Positions 8,461 through 17,031 of a stretch of 64,000 bases of DNA are shown here, in pieces. The stretch spans positions 62,001 through 126,000 of the forward strand of contig NZ_BPEW01000006.1 of the NCBI RefSeq assembly GCF_019654975.1, in the 5' to 3' direction. This DNA is from Shewanella sp. c952 (GTDB lineage Bacteria; Pseudomonadota; Gammaproteobacteria; Enterobacterales; Shewanellaceae). The notes below the pieces were generated by a model. That model was not told the DNA's origin. It worked only from the letters and a program-made list of their open reading frames with translations, and did not search any database. The translations under genes were made by a program, and so were the position numbers. Each line of letters opens with the position of its first letter. Position 1 is the first letter of the stretch.

Positions 8461-11148
8461 CTACAAACTATTTAGCATTTGTACTTCGCGGAAGAACTGC
8501 TCACTCGGGGCCTCTTCTTTGATCGTCACTTGCTTGTCATTGTTCATCACGTTTTGTGGTGAGTCATCAGATTTAGTTGAATTATCTGCACCACTGACAT
8601 TACCGCTCCAATACTTGGTAAACTGGAGGTCTAACATTGCCCACTCATCGACATCTCTAATGGTATCGGTGCTACTTCCTGACCAGTCGAGATCGAAGTT
8701 ATTGAGAACGTCATTAGCGTTACCATTACAGTTGAAGTCGACCGCTACAGAGTTTGCATATTGGAAACCTAAGCTTTCATCTATTGAGGTTTTATCAATG
8801 TTAGCGCTGGTTCCTGAAGAGTAATTAAGCTTAAAATCTTCAGGTGAAGCTGTTGGTCCGTTGACAAGTTCATTATCTTCTAGGTTACATTCTAGATCTC
8901 CCCAGAAGTAAGCCTTGTAGTACCTATCACCTTCACGTTCGCCTATTGTAGGTAAGCCGTTTAGTTGATAAAGGTAGTTCATGCTACTTATGTGGTTTGG
9001 TTTCCAGTTCCTGTTTTCATCACCACCATGCCTAAGGCCTAAATTATGCCCTAGTTCATGCAGAATGGTTGATGATTGATAGTTAATTGTCTGATTTCGA
9101 CCAGTTTCAGTCTCCATCTCTAAGCCCCAGCTCCCTATACTAACAATTAGATCATTACCAAACATTTCAGCGTAACCTGAAGATCCGCCTGAGCCGTCTG
9201 CTTTTTGGCTATTGGCCATCAGTAGATAATGGAAAATCGGTTTACGTCTTATATCAGAATGTTTAACTTTAAGGTCTACAATACTAGGTGTTGTGTCACT
9301 AGATTCAAATGAAGCCTGTAGATAAAAATCGACTTCATTACCGCCACCTAAGTCAAAATACTCCGTTGAGGTTCCTTCCTCTTGATGGTAAAGATCGCCC
9401 ACATCGAAATGTATAGCGTGTGCCACTTCTTGTTGTGCGAAAACATCGACTACTTTTTGCAAAGCCTCTTGATGAGGAGTGATTCCTGGGTCATCACTTT
9501 GCATATAATCAACTTCGACGAATATATCTTTCACGCCTACTCTAGCGCCCCAGTCGTATAGAGGGAGGCCTGCAAATGTACTACCTTCTGTTTCTGCGCA
9601 GTCTGGTATACCATCGGCATCTAAATCTTCAGTACAGGTAACATCATTTTGTCCGCCAGGTGTCATGAACTGCGCTACTCGCCAATCATTACTAGAGTTT
9701 GTATCACTCGCACCCATTGTTCGAATTATGCTCATTCCTAACGTATTGTGGATCCCTGGTCCAGAGCTGCGAGTATCCCATTGCGCAGCGGTAACTGGCT
9801 CTTGAGCATCCTCACCAAAACGATAAAAGTCTACCGTTTCTGTTTCATCTTTATTGAGTAATTCCACAAAGCCTGATTCATCCCAATATGGTCTTATGTT
9901 GTCGCTATCATTACCTATTAACACCAGTTGCGATGATTCTTCAACACTCGATTGCCAGTAACCATTGCCAAAACGTCCCTGAACAACGATATAGTTACCG
10001 GGTTCTATGACTTTCTCTGGTAATGAGAAAGTTTGCAGACCAAGTTCTGTATATGTATCAAGATCAATCGTCTCAGTGTGTACAGCATAATTGCTTAAAT
10101 TTATTTCCCGGTTTGTTCCGTTAAATATTTCGAGCCAGCGATTGTCATCCCAATATTTAGAAGACGATATTTCGGTTATTTGAAGATCGTTATTAGCTGT
10201 TCTAAAGGTTGTTAGAGTCGCTTCTTCAGCTGCCACACTATGAAAGTTGCTTGCATCAGCGGTAACTTTAACTTGATAAGTTCTGCCAAATTCTAGTGTA
10301 TTGGGGGTTAAAGTGAATAGCTTTTGGTTTGCACTGACAACTGAATAAGGACTGCAGGTTTGGAAGTTATCAAGAGATATTTGTATTGGTCCCATACAGG
10401 TATTGGCATCTACGTCTGCAATTGCAGACATAACATCATCAAACTCCACTATTACCTGAGTATTAACTTCAACCCTTTCACTATCTACTGCTGGTGTCAC
10501 AGATACCGCATTTGGCGAGCTGTTATCAACAATGTTTAAGCTCACGATTGCAACTGCAGTATCTACACCATCAGAGATCTCGATATTGATTGTGTCTGGA
10601 CTAATGTTGTCGCTTGCAGATGTGTACTGATATTGATGTTCATCAGCATCAAGTAGCTCAATGCTGCCGATGCTTTGCTGTTCTGGGAAGCTCGCGGTTA
10701 AGGTATCACCATCTAAGTCACTAACAGGCAGAGAAAATTGCAATATATCGTTAAATTCAATGTCTAGCTCGATATCTTCAGTTATTGGAGCCCGATTGAC
10801 ATGCTTTATTAATGTACTAAAGCTAGTACTCGCTGTATCACCGTCGTTATCCATAACAGTGACCGTGAAACCAATCGTGGTGTCTTCTGTCACTTCTGGA
10901 ACGTCAAACTCGATACTTGACCCGCTGTCAGTAAAGCTTAATTCAGGTCCAGAGTCTTGTGACCACTTGTATGATTTTATTGAACCATCGGCATCTTTTG
11001 CTGTGACAGAAAGAGAGGTTGAAGTTCTTTCATCAATACTTACTGGTGCATTTGAACTGACCGTAGGGGCTTTATTTTCGTCATCACAACCTGTTAGGCC
11101 CGTTAAGGCAAGCGTGATAAGCGAGAGTTTGAATAACGAGGTTTTCAA
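8461..11148 (-). CDS. Large multidomain lipoprotein with metzincin-type zinc protease motif
   Basis: 895 residues from a TTG start at 11148 with AAGGA upstream; no better ATG exists. A lipobox (LTGLTGCDD) gives a lipoprotein anchor. It is followed by cadherin/PKD-like beta domains (about 25-210), a Big_5-type Ig-like domain (about 215-320) and a lamin-tail-like domain (LQITEISSSKYWDDNRWLEI, about 323-430). After a DLDADGIPD calcium-type repeat comes a catalytic region with HELGHNLGLRHGG at residues 697-709, the HEXXHXXGXXH zinc motif of metzincins. It should be an exported, surface or periplasmic protease. The gene follows mtrB on the same strand but after mtrB's terminator. Substrate unknown. 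Confidence 0.8.
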   Translation of the reverse strand: MKTSLFKLSLITLALTGLTGCDDENKAPTVSSNAPVSIDERTSTSLSVTAKDADGSIKSYKWSQDSGPELSFTDSGSSIEFDVPEVTEDTTIGFTVTVMDNDGDTASTSFSTLIKHVNRAPITEDIELDIEFNDILQFSLPVSDLDGDTLTASFPEQQSIGSIELLDADEHQYQYTSASDNISPDTINIEISDGVDTAVAIVSLNIVDNSSPNAVSVTPAVDSERVEVNTQVIVEFDDVMSAIADVDANTCMGPIQISLDNFQTCSPYSVVSANQKLFTLTPNTLEFGRTYQVKVTADASNFHSVAAEEATLTTFRTANNDLQITEISSSKYWDDNRWLEIFNGTNREINLSNYAVHTETIDLDTYTELGLQTFSLPEKVIEPGNYIVVQGRFGNGYWQSSVEESSQLVLIGNDSDNIRPYWDESGFVELLNKDETETVDFYRFGEDAQEPVTAAQWDTRSSGPGIHNTLGMSIIRTMGASDTNSSNDWRVAQFMTPGGQNDVTCTEDLDADGIPDCAETEGSTFAGLPLYDWGARVGVKDIFVEVDYMQSDDPGITPHQEALQKVVDVFAQQEVAHAIHFDVGDLYHQEEGTSTEYFDLGGGNEVDFYLQASFESSDTTPSIVDLKVKHSDIRRKPIFHYLLMANSQKADGSGGSSGYAEMFGNDLIVSIGSWGLEMETETGRNQTINYQSSTILHELGHNLGLRHGGDENRNWKPNHISSMNYLYQLNGLPTIGEREGDRYYKAYFWGDLECNLEDNELVNGPTASPEDFKLNYSSGTSANIDKTSIDESLGFQYANSVAVDFNCNGNANDVLNNFDLDWSGSSTDTIRDVDEWAMLDLQFTKYWSGNVSGADNSTKSDDSPQNVMNNDKQVTIKEEAPSEQFFREVQMLNSL

Positions 11149-11353
11149 AGGAACATCCTTGTGTTTAATTTAATAAGGATGATAAATGTATACAATATGT
11201 TAAATGCGTGAAAGTGAGTATTTTTAATGTTGTTTACGGTGGAGTTTTTAATCAGAAGTATTGTTGGTAGTTTGCTAGTAAAGCGAAGCATATTGCTGTG
11301 TAGAGCGTTTTTGAAAGGGATATAAACAGGTTGTCGTACAATACTGTACACAT

Positions 11354-11382
11354 AAAAAAAACCCGCACTAGGCGGGTTTTTT
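11354..11382 (-). terminator. Rho-independent terminator after mtrB
   Basis: Stem ACCCGC/GCGGGT extended by A/T runs on both sides, 15 bases past the mtrB stop. It closes the mtrCAB unit and separates it from the metzincin lipoprotein gene. Confidence 0.85.
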
Positions 11383-11396
11383 AGAGAAGCGAACAA

Positions 11397-13499
11397 TTAC
11401 AAACGGTAGCTCATGCTTAGCATGATTAGGTGCGCGTTGTAGTCATGGCTGTTGCTGCCAAAACTTAACACGTTCCAGATCCCGTCTGGTGCAATATCAT
11501 TGCCAGCGTCGTTATCTTTGTATTTTTCCATCTTGTAGTCTATGCGTACGTCCATTTTGTCTGTTGCGCGGTAAAGTGCGTAAACATTGACGTTATGAAC
11601 TTTGGCATAGTAGTCGCCGTAGTCGCCAGTGATCCCCTGGGTAACTTGGGTATTACTATTAGAATCTGAGTAAGTGTAATCAACGCCTAAGCGCAGTTTC
11701 TTTTCCATCAGGTTGTTATAGCTATACCCTGCGCCTATGACGTCAACTTGATCTTCTACTACACCAAACCAGTTTGGCGTAGAGAGGTTGCTGCTGCCAG
11801 CTTGCTCTGAATCGATGTTTTGACGGTTGTAGAACGCTGTCAAAGTCATGTCTTCAGTGAGTAGGTAGCTAACACTTGCATCGTAGCTGATATCTTTCGA
11901 TTCAGTTAAACCAATTTCAGTTTCGCTGTAGTCATCAAGTGCATAGCGAGCACCAAAGTCGATGGTTAACGTTTCAATTGGGCTGTGAGTAACACGAGCT
12001 TCAACTTGAGTACGCTTTCTGTCGGCTAGGTTGTACTTGCGTAGTAAGTCATTTGACTCACCAGAAGTCCATTCTGATGCTTGGTACTCAGAACCGTCAC
12101 GTTCGCCGTAGCTACCTTTAACCCACATGTCCCACTTGTCGAATGCGCTGATACGGTACTTAGCCCATACAGTGCTTTCTTCAGTGGTTTCGCGGTCTTG
12201 ATAGCTGCGCTCATCTTTACGGTAGTCAAATCCACCTTCAAGTTTATGGCCACGTGCAAGGCGGTAGTCTGCACCTAGTTTAGCTTTGTTTGTGGTGATG
12301 TCGTAAGGCGTGTTGTAAGCCGCTTGACCCGTTGTTGAGTCGATGCTGATCTGCGTCCACTCTTGAACGTTGGTTTGGTTGTCACGATCGTTGTAATCGT
12401 AGCTGGCATTTAAGCGGAGCTGGCGATTGATACGAGACACAACCTTAAGGGTTGCACCCGTGGTTTCAACTTTACCGTCAAGCGATTCAGAAGGCATTTG
12501 ATAACCGTAACCAGAAGTATTGAAATCTTGGTCTTGGGTCATTTGACCATAATGAACGCGACCGTTCATGATGGTTTTGCCAGCCACATACTGACCCATT
12601 AACGATACCGTGTGGGCTTCGTTGTCTGGATCAAGTGACATATAACCTGTGGTTTGCGCACCAAAGGTTGGGCTAAACGCGTTGTCGTAAGACAATTCGC
12701 TATAAGCATTTTTAAACATTGAACCGTTGTAGTTTAGGGCGGTAAACCAGTTGTCACCGCTAAAACGAACGCCGGCATCTAAAGTATCAGTCGTGTAGTC
12801 AACAGGTTCTGCAATCATCATTGATTGATTGTAGAAGCTACCAGAAGCTTGCTTAAGGCCTGTTTTATCTTCACGCATATAGTTGATATGCGTGCTCCAT
12901 AAAGACTCACCTTGATACTCAATACCTAAACCCGCTCTTTTACGCTTAAGCGAAAGCTCAAGTGGATTAAGGCTGGCGTTTAAGTTGGTCATATCTTGGG
13001 TGCTGCCAGCATGAACCCAATCACCAGGAAGGGTAAGGTCATCACTCCCAACCCCTTGGTATGGACTCATGGCGCTATCTGTTTTGTAGGTAGCGATTTG
13101 GCGATAGTTAAGGTTTAGGTTGTATTGACCTGCTTTACCGACATTGATGTCAGCGCGGCCATTTTCCATACCTAAATTATCAGCCTCAATAGAAGCTTGG
13201 TAGCCGCTTTTACCTGCGTATTTTAGGTCAGCGTCAACTTTACCTGCGAACTCGTCTTCTGCAGCAAAAGCATTTGCCGAATGAATATCGTTGCTGTCGT
13301 TGTAACCAACGCCGACACCAATAGAGCCGCTGTAACCTGTTTCAACAGCACAACGCTTACAATCCCATTTTTCGAACTTTACTTTATCGGTATTCGCATT
13401 TTGAATACCGTAGCCATCAGCTGCCATAGCAGCGCCGGGTAGAACTGCACCGGCACTCGCAAGAAGGGCGATGGTGACCAAATTTAGTTTGAATTTCAT
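11397..13499 (-). CDS. mtrB: Outer-membrane porin MtrB (decaheme-associated beta-barrel)
   Basis: 700 residues with a signal peptide ending near AAMA/ADGYG. The N-terminal part holds the conserved C47-K-R-C50 pair (EKWDCKRC), required in S. oneidensis MtrB. The rest is built of amphipathic beta strands with a terminal Tyr-Arg-Leu typical of outer-membrane barrels. MtrB threads MtrA through the outer membrane so that electrons reach MtrC and OmcA outside. It is the last gene of mtrC-mtrA-mtrB, 12 bases after mtrA, with AAGGAG before its ATG. MtrE (26786-28909) is its paralogue in this window. Confidence 0.95.
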   Translation of the reverse strand: MKFKLNLVTIALLASAGAVLPGAAMAADGYGIQNANTDKVKFEKWDCKRCAVETGYSGSIGVGVGYNDSNDIHSANAFAAEDEFAGKVDADLKYAGKSGYQASIEADNLGMENGRADINVGKAGQYNLNLNYRQIATYKTDSAMSPYQGVGSDDLTLPGDWVHAGSTQDMTNLNASLNPLELSLKRKRAGLGIEYQGESLWSTHINYMREDKTGLKQASGSFYNQSMMIAEPVDYTTDTLDAGVRFSGDNWFTALNYNGSMFKNAYSELSYDNAFSPTFGAQTTGYMSLDPDNEAHTVSLMGQYVAGKTIMNGRVHYGQMTQDQDFNTSGYGYQMPSESLDGKVETTGATLKVVSRINRQLRLNASYDYNDRDNQTNVQEWTQISIDSTTGQAAYNTPYDITTNKAKLGADYRLARGHKLEGGFDYRKDERSYQDRETTEESTVWAKYRISAFDKWDMWVKGSYGERDGSEYQASEWTSGESNDLLRKYNLADRKRTQVEARVTHSPIETLTIDFGARYALDDYSETEIGLTESKDISYDASVSYLLTEDMTLTAFYNRQNIDSEQAGSSNLSTPNWFGVVEDQVDVIGAGYSYNNLMEKKLRLGVDYTYSDSNSNTQVTQGITGDYGDYYAKVHNVNVYALYRATDKMDVRIDYKMEKYKDNDAGNDIAPDGIWNVLSFGSNSHDYNAHLIMLSMSYRL

Positions 13500-13511
13500 C
13501 TTCTCGTCTCC

Positions 13512-14498
13512 TTAGCGCTGGAACAGCTTGCCAGATGGATGGTTTGAACCATGGATCTGGTTATGGCAATTTAGACAGCTACGACCACCTGTAAAGGCGT
13601 TACCGCCGACAGTCGATCCTTGATCTGTGTTACCAAACTGAGGCTGACCGCTATGAGGCGAGGCATGACACTGCTGACACAATTGCGGAGCACGAGTTTT
13701 TAGCATGCCTTCATTCACGCTGCCATGAGGGTTGTGACAAGTAACACAATTCTCAGTGACGGGTGCATGCTCCCACAATTTTGGGCCACGTTTCTCTGCG
13801 TGGCATGAGTAACAGGTATCGTTAACGCTAGGCTTAACAAGATCTGAGTCGCTCATTGTTCCATGTGGGTTATGACAATCGCTACATACCATTTGAGCCC
13901 ATTTCATTGGGTGGCTAGAGCGCTTGTTCATGTCAGCTTTTTGTTTGGTATGACAGCTAGTACAGACTTCCATTTCAGTGTTTTTAGATAACACTGGATC
14001 TTTGGCTGTATGAACTGAGTGACAAGAAGCACAAGCGATATCTGCATTGTCATGGTGTCCGCCATTCCAATCCATACGCTTGTCATCTTTGTGACAGCTC
14101 ATACATACACTATTTTGCTTTTCAGCAGCCAGTGTAGAGTCTGGACCAAAGGCAATCATTGGCTCATTGCCGCCGCGGTTATGTTTACCCATTGGGCCAT
14201 GACATGCTTCACATTGAAGGCCTGCCATTGGGCTCTTGCTTGAGTCAACAGAACCGTGAACACCGTTGAAGATGTCCATTACTTTTTCTGATTTACGGTG
14301 ACACATAAGGCAAGAATCAGCACCTTTAGGAGAATATTGTCCTTCGGCGAATTTCTTATCTAGTGTGGCTTCAACTTCATCAGGGCTCATCTTGGCATCC
14401 CACTTTGACGCTACTGCTGTTTGAGCAAAGCCAAGTGAAAGTACTGCCGAGGCGACTAGCGCTGGAAGTAAGGTTTTTAATTTCTTGGTGATCTTCAT
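13512..14498 (-). CDS. mtrA: Periplasmic decaheme c-type cytochrome MtrA
   Basis: 328 residues from the ATG at 14498, chosen because AGGAAA lies 9 bases upstream; an in-frame TTG at 14522 would overlap that site. A signal peptide ends near AVAS. Ten CXXCH heme motifs are countable (CLMCH, CEACH, CMSCH, CASCH, CTSCH, CSDCH, CYSCH, CVTCH, CQQCH, CLNCH), and the end [12 protein letters not shown] is characteristic. MtrA takes electrons from periplasmic carriers and passes them through the MtrB barrel. It is preceded by mtrC, with two hairpins in the 104-base gap, and closely followed by mtrB. Confidence 0.96.
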   Translation of the reverse strand: MKITKKLKTLLPALVASAVLSLGFAQTAVASKWDAKMSPDEVEATLDKKFAEGQYSPKGADSCLMCHRKSEKVMDIFNGVHGSVDSSKSPMAGLQCEACHGPMGKHNRGGNEPMIAFGPDSTLAAEKQNSVCMSCHKDDKRMDWNGGHHDNADIACASCHSVHTAKDPVLSKNTEMEVCTSCHTKQKADMNKRSSHPMKWAQMVCSDCHNPHGTMSDSDLVKPSVNDTCYSCHAEKRGPKLWEHAPVTENCVTCHNPHGSVNEGMLKTRAPQLCQQCHASPHSGQPQFGNTDQGSTVGGNAFTGGRSCLNCHNQIHGSNHPSGKLFQR

Positions 14499-14535
14499 AA
14501 TCGATTTCCTAAATTTGCACAATTTTTGTGAAAGC

Positions 14536-14588
14536 GGGGGAGAGGACTCCCCCTATTTTCAACACTCTTAATGACCTAAGTCATTGAG
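14536..14588 (-). repeat. Two consecutive hairpins between mtrC and mtrA
   Basis: GGGGGAG/CTCCCCC with a 4-base loop (14536-14553) and CTTAATGAC/GTCATTGAG with a CTAA loop and one wobble pair (14567-14588). Neither is followed by a real T-run on the minus strand. They are more likely 3' stabilisers of mtrC mRNA or processing or attenuation signals than full terminators. Confidence 0.7.
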
Positions 14589-14602
14589 AAGAGCTGCACA
14601 AA

Positions 14603-16690
14603 TTACATCTTAACCGCAGTGTGATCCGCTGGAGTTGGTGCGTGGCAGTAGAAACATGTTTCTAGTTGAGCGGCGTCATTGACTGCAGCTTTGTCTAGAT
14701 CATCGACTAGTGCTCCTTGACCTAAAACATGAGTAACAAATGACTCAGAATAGGCTGGGTTAGCTGGTTGATCTTTGTCAGGGTTACCAGGTTGGTTATG
14801 GCAAGATCCACATGTAGCAGCAATCGGAGTTGTATATTTGCCAGCCGAGGTTGCTAGTGCACCTTTAACTTTGAACGCATCAAGGTCAAATGCGTTATGG
14901 CATTGTTGGCAATCTTTGATGACCTGCTCTGTACCATGTCTAAAGTGAAGTTTTAGCTCTAATGCGCCTAGGTTCTCACCGCCAGCATATGTGCCGTCTG
15001 GGGTATGACAAGCCACACAACCATCTACACCAATAATTGGTTGATCGTTTGCATCAGTTGTATGAGAAACTTGCTCAGACATAACGAAACCAGGATGGTG
15101 TGAATTTTTGTGTACTTGGAACTCAGCACTGTGACATGACGCACAGGTGTTGAAGTTCACCGAGTCTACATGACGCATACTCGCAGCTTCATCAGATAAG
15201 GTATCAAAAGTCAGGTCTGCTTTCATGCCAGTGTAGTAATTAGCATTTAAGGTTTTATTACCTTTGTAATCCGTATCCATGTTCTCATCAATTGCTACTG
15301 TGTCACAATTAACAAACGCACCATCTTCAGAACAAAGCGATAAACCAGTAAAGGTAAATGCAGTATCTGCATCAGCACCGGCTGCAACAGCATCTGGGAA
15401 CGCTAGTGCTTTAGTGATGTAGCTAATATTACCTGCTTCGGTAATTGTTGCTGTCGTTTCAGTATTAAGCTCACCGTTTAACACTAGGTGTGAACTATCG
15501 TGGCCGTTGTAACCGCCTTGCACATTGTTTGGACCAACAGTGGTGGTCGCTTCAAGGCGCTGGATTTGCGGTAATAAAGTGGCTGCATTAACTGCTGCGT
15601 CATTAGCATCAACGAAGGCAACGGTAACGGTTGCAGTCTTATCAGCATTAACGGCTAATGTGGTATTCATGCCATAAGTGTCGATAAGCGCTTTAGTATC
15701 ACCGAGGCTGCTTGTGTGTAGCTCTTCTGTCCAGCTTGAGTTATGACATGCAATACAGTTGGAGTTATCAGCTTGCTGAGAGTGACCTTTGCCAGCTTCA
15801 AAATCGATACCAGTGTGACAGCTAGTACAAGTTTCCATTGTTGGAATACGTGACCAGTTGCCCCATTCTGCTAGCTCACCGCTATCAGCTTCTGGCTCAA
15901 CGTGACAAGATTTACAGTTGTTCTGAATAAGTGCTTCGGCTGCTTCACCAGTATACTCTTTACCGTACTTGTCTTCGAATGTCTTCGCTGTGTTATGAAT
16001 ATTGTGGATTAAGTGGTTCCACTGAGATTCAGTCGACATTGAACTGCTGTGACAAGTTGCACAGGTTTCTTGTGTGTAGTAGCTGCTATGGCGAGTGGTG
16101 AGTGGCTCACCTTCAGCATGACAGTTAGTACAAGTTTCATGAGACACGATGTCTTTAGTGTACTTGGCTTCATAGCCTTGACCGTCAAAGTCTGCAACGA
16201 TTTCACGGCGTGGAACCGTTGTTGCGCCGTCGGCAAGTGTTGAACCTTTGCCACCTGCGTATACGTTAAAACGCTGAGTCATGTCCGCATTGTATTCATC
16301 AAGTTCAAGCGAAAATGAGTATGAACCGTCTTTGTTATCTGTGTAGCTGTCAACGCCAGAAGCGCGAGCAGTACGGGTCCACTGTGCACTATTACCAGCA
16401 CCAGTAGCACCTTGTGGTGTTAATTGAGCGGCAACAACACCTAGGTCTTGTAGACCAATAACAGGAAGGTCTTCTTCGTTAGTGGCAAACACTTTAATAG
16501 TGGGTTGACCATCAATGTAAGTCACGTCAGTCACTTTAAGATTCAGCGTATTGATGTAATCAGCTGCTGGGCCACCAGGGTTACCTGGATTGCCATCAGT
16601 ACCATCATCGCCACCACAGCCGGTTAAGGCCATTGATACAGCGCCTGCTGCTAGCAGCAGTGCAATTTTAGATTTTTTTACGTTCATCAT
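14603..16690 (-). CDS. mtrC: Outer-membrane decaheme lipoprotein cytochrome MtrC
   Basis: 695 residues from the double ATG at 16690, which follows GCAGGGA; an in-frame GTG 8 codons upstream has no such site. Lipobox MALTGCGG, then a glycine/proline-rich linker. Ten CXXCH motifs fall in two groups of five (CTNCH, CATCH, CKSCH, CTSCH, CIACH; then CASCH, CVACH, CQQCH, CGSCH, CFYCH), separated by a beta domain, as in the four-domain MtrC fold. It is the surface terminal reductase of the MtrCAB conduit for Fe(III)/Mn(IV) oxides, flavins and electrodes. The promoter region resembles that of omcA. Confidence 0.95.
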   Translation of the reverse strand: MMNVKKSKIALLLAAGAVSMALTGCGGDDGTDGNPGNPGGPAADYINTLNLKVTDVTYIDGQPTIKVFATNEEDLPVIGLQDLGVVAAQLTPQGATGAGNSAQWTRTARASGVDSYTDNKDGSYSFSLELDEYNADMTQRFNVYAGGKGSTLADGATTVPRREIVADFDGQGYEAKYTKDIVSHETCTNCHAEGEPLTTRHSSYYTQETCATCHSSSMSTESQWNHLIHNIHNTAKTFEDKYGKEYTGEAAEALIQNNCKSCHVEPEADSGELAEWGNWSRIPTMETCTSCHTGIDFEAGKGHSQQADNSNCIACHNSSWTEELHTSSLGDTKALIDTYGMNTTLAVNADKTATVTVAFVDANDAAVNAATLLPQIQRLEATTTVGPNNVQGGYNGHDSSHLVLNGELNTETTATITEAGNISYITKALAFPDAVAAGADADTAFTFTGLSLCSEDGAFVNCDTVAIDENMDTDYKGNKTLNANYYTGMKADLTFDTLSDEAASMRHVDSVNFNTCASCHSAEFQVHKNSHHPGFVMSEQVSHTTDANDQPIIGVDGCVACHTPDGTYAGGENLGALELKLHFRHGTEQVIKDCQQCHNAFDLDAFKVKGALATSAGKYTTPIAATCGSCHNQPGNPDKDQPANPAYSESFVTHVLGQGALVDDLDKAAVNDAAQLETCFYCHAPTPADHTAVKM

Positions 16691-16805
16691 TTTTTCCCTG
16701 CATAGGTTTGGCACTGTCTTAAACGTGTGGCCCGATTTAGTAGACCGACTGTAATTTTTTGATTGCCGCTTAAGTCAATGCTGGAAATAAGATTCCCCAA
16801 AGAAA

Positions 16806-16866
16806 GGCTAACGTAATGTAGGGCTAAAATCAGCAGCCTAGGTGCTAATGTGTGATGCGGATCTTT
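16806..16866 (-). promoter_or_regulatory. Candidate CRP-dependent promoter of mtrC
   Basis: TGTGA-N6-TCTTT at 16851-16866 (one perfect CRP half) and GGCTAACG at 16806-16813, 38 bases apart, the same spacing as before omcA (19417-19477). A class II CRP site centred at -41.5 would put the start of transcription near 16817, next to GGCTAACG. CRP controls mtr genes in S. oneidensis; its action here is inference. Confidence 0.45.
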
Positions 16867-16985
16867 CTATTTCTAAAGAGGTATTGGTAAGGGTAGGCAA
16901 ACAACGTTTTGGAAGCTTAAAATAACGTTAAATGTACAAAATATGTAAGAAAATTTGTATTCATGACTTGGGAATAACTCTCATT

Positions 16986-17013
16986 AAAAAAGGGAGGCCA
17001 AGCCTCCCTTTTT
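16986..17013 (-). terminator. Rho-independent terminator after omcA
   Basis: GGGAGGC/GCCTCCC stem, 3-base loop, flanked by A6 and T5, 19 bases past the omcA stop. It separates omcA from mtrCAB. Confidence 0.9.
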
Positions 17014-17031
17014 AGTTACATGATGACTGTA

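Larger units (their letters stand above)
16691..17031. other. Intergenic region upstream of mtrC
   Basis: About 340 bases without a gene. From the omcA end it holds the omcA terminator (16986-17013) and a CRP-like half-site TGTGA (16851-16855; the second half is poor). Nearer to mtrC are the motif GGCTAACG (16806-16813) and the mtrC ribosome site. The half-site to GGCTAACG distance equals that upstream of omcA, which suggests this is the mtrC promoter. Confidence 0.6.

Noticed and set aside
11145..11396. 83-codon minus-strand frame between mtrB and the metzincin lipoprotein
   Set aside because: Its start overlaps the mtrB terminator, it has no ribosome site, and its composition is that of A/T-rich non-coding sequence.
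13512..14522. Longer mtrA starting at 14522
   Set aside because: The start would be TTG with no ribosome site, and the AGGAAA that serves the ATG at 14498 lies inside the extension.
14603..16714. Longer mtrC starting at 16714
   Set aside because: GTG start, and the GCAGGGA ribosome site shared with undA and omcA lies inside the extension.
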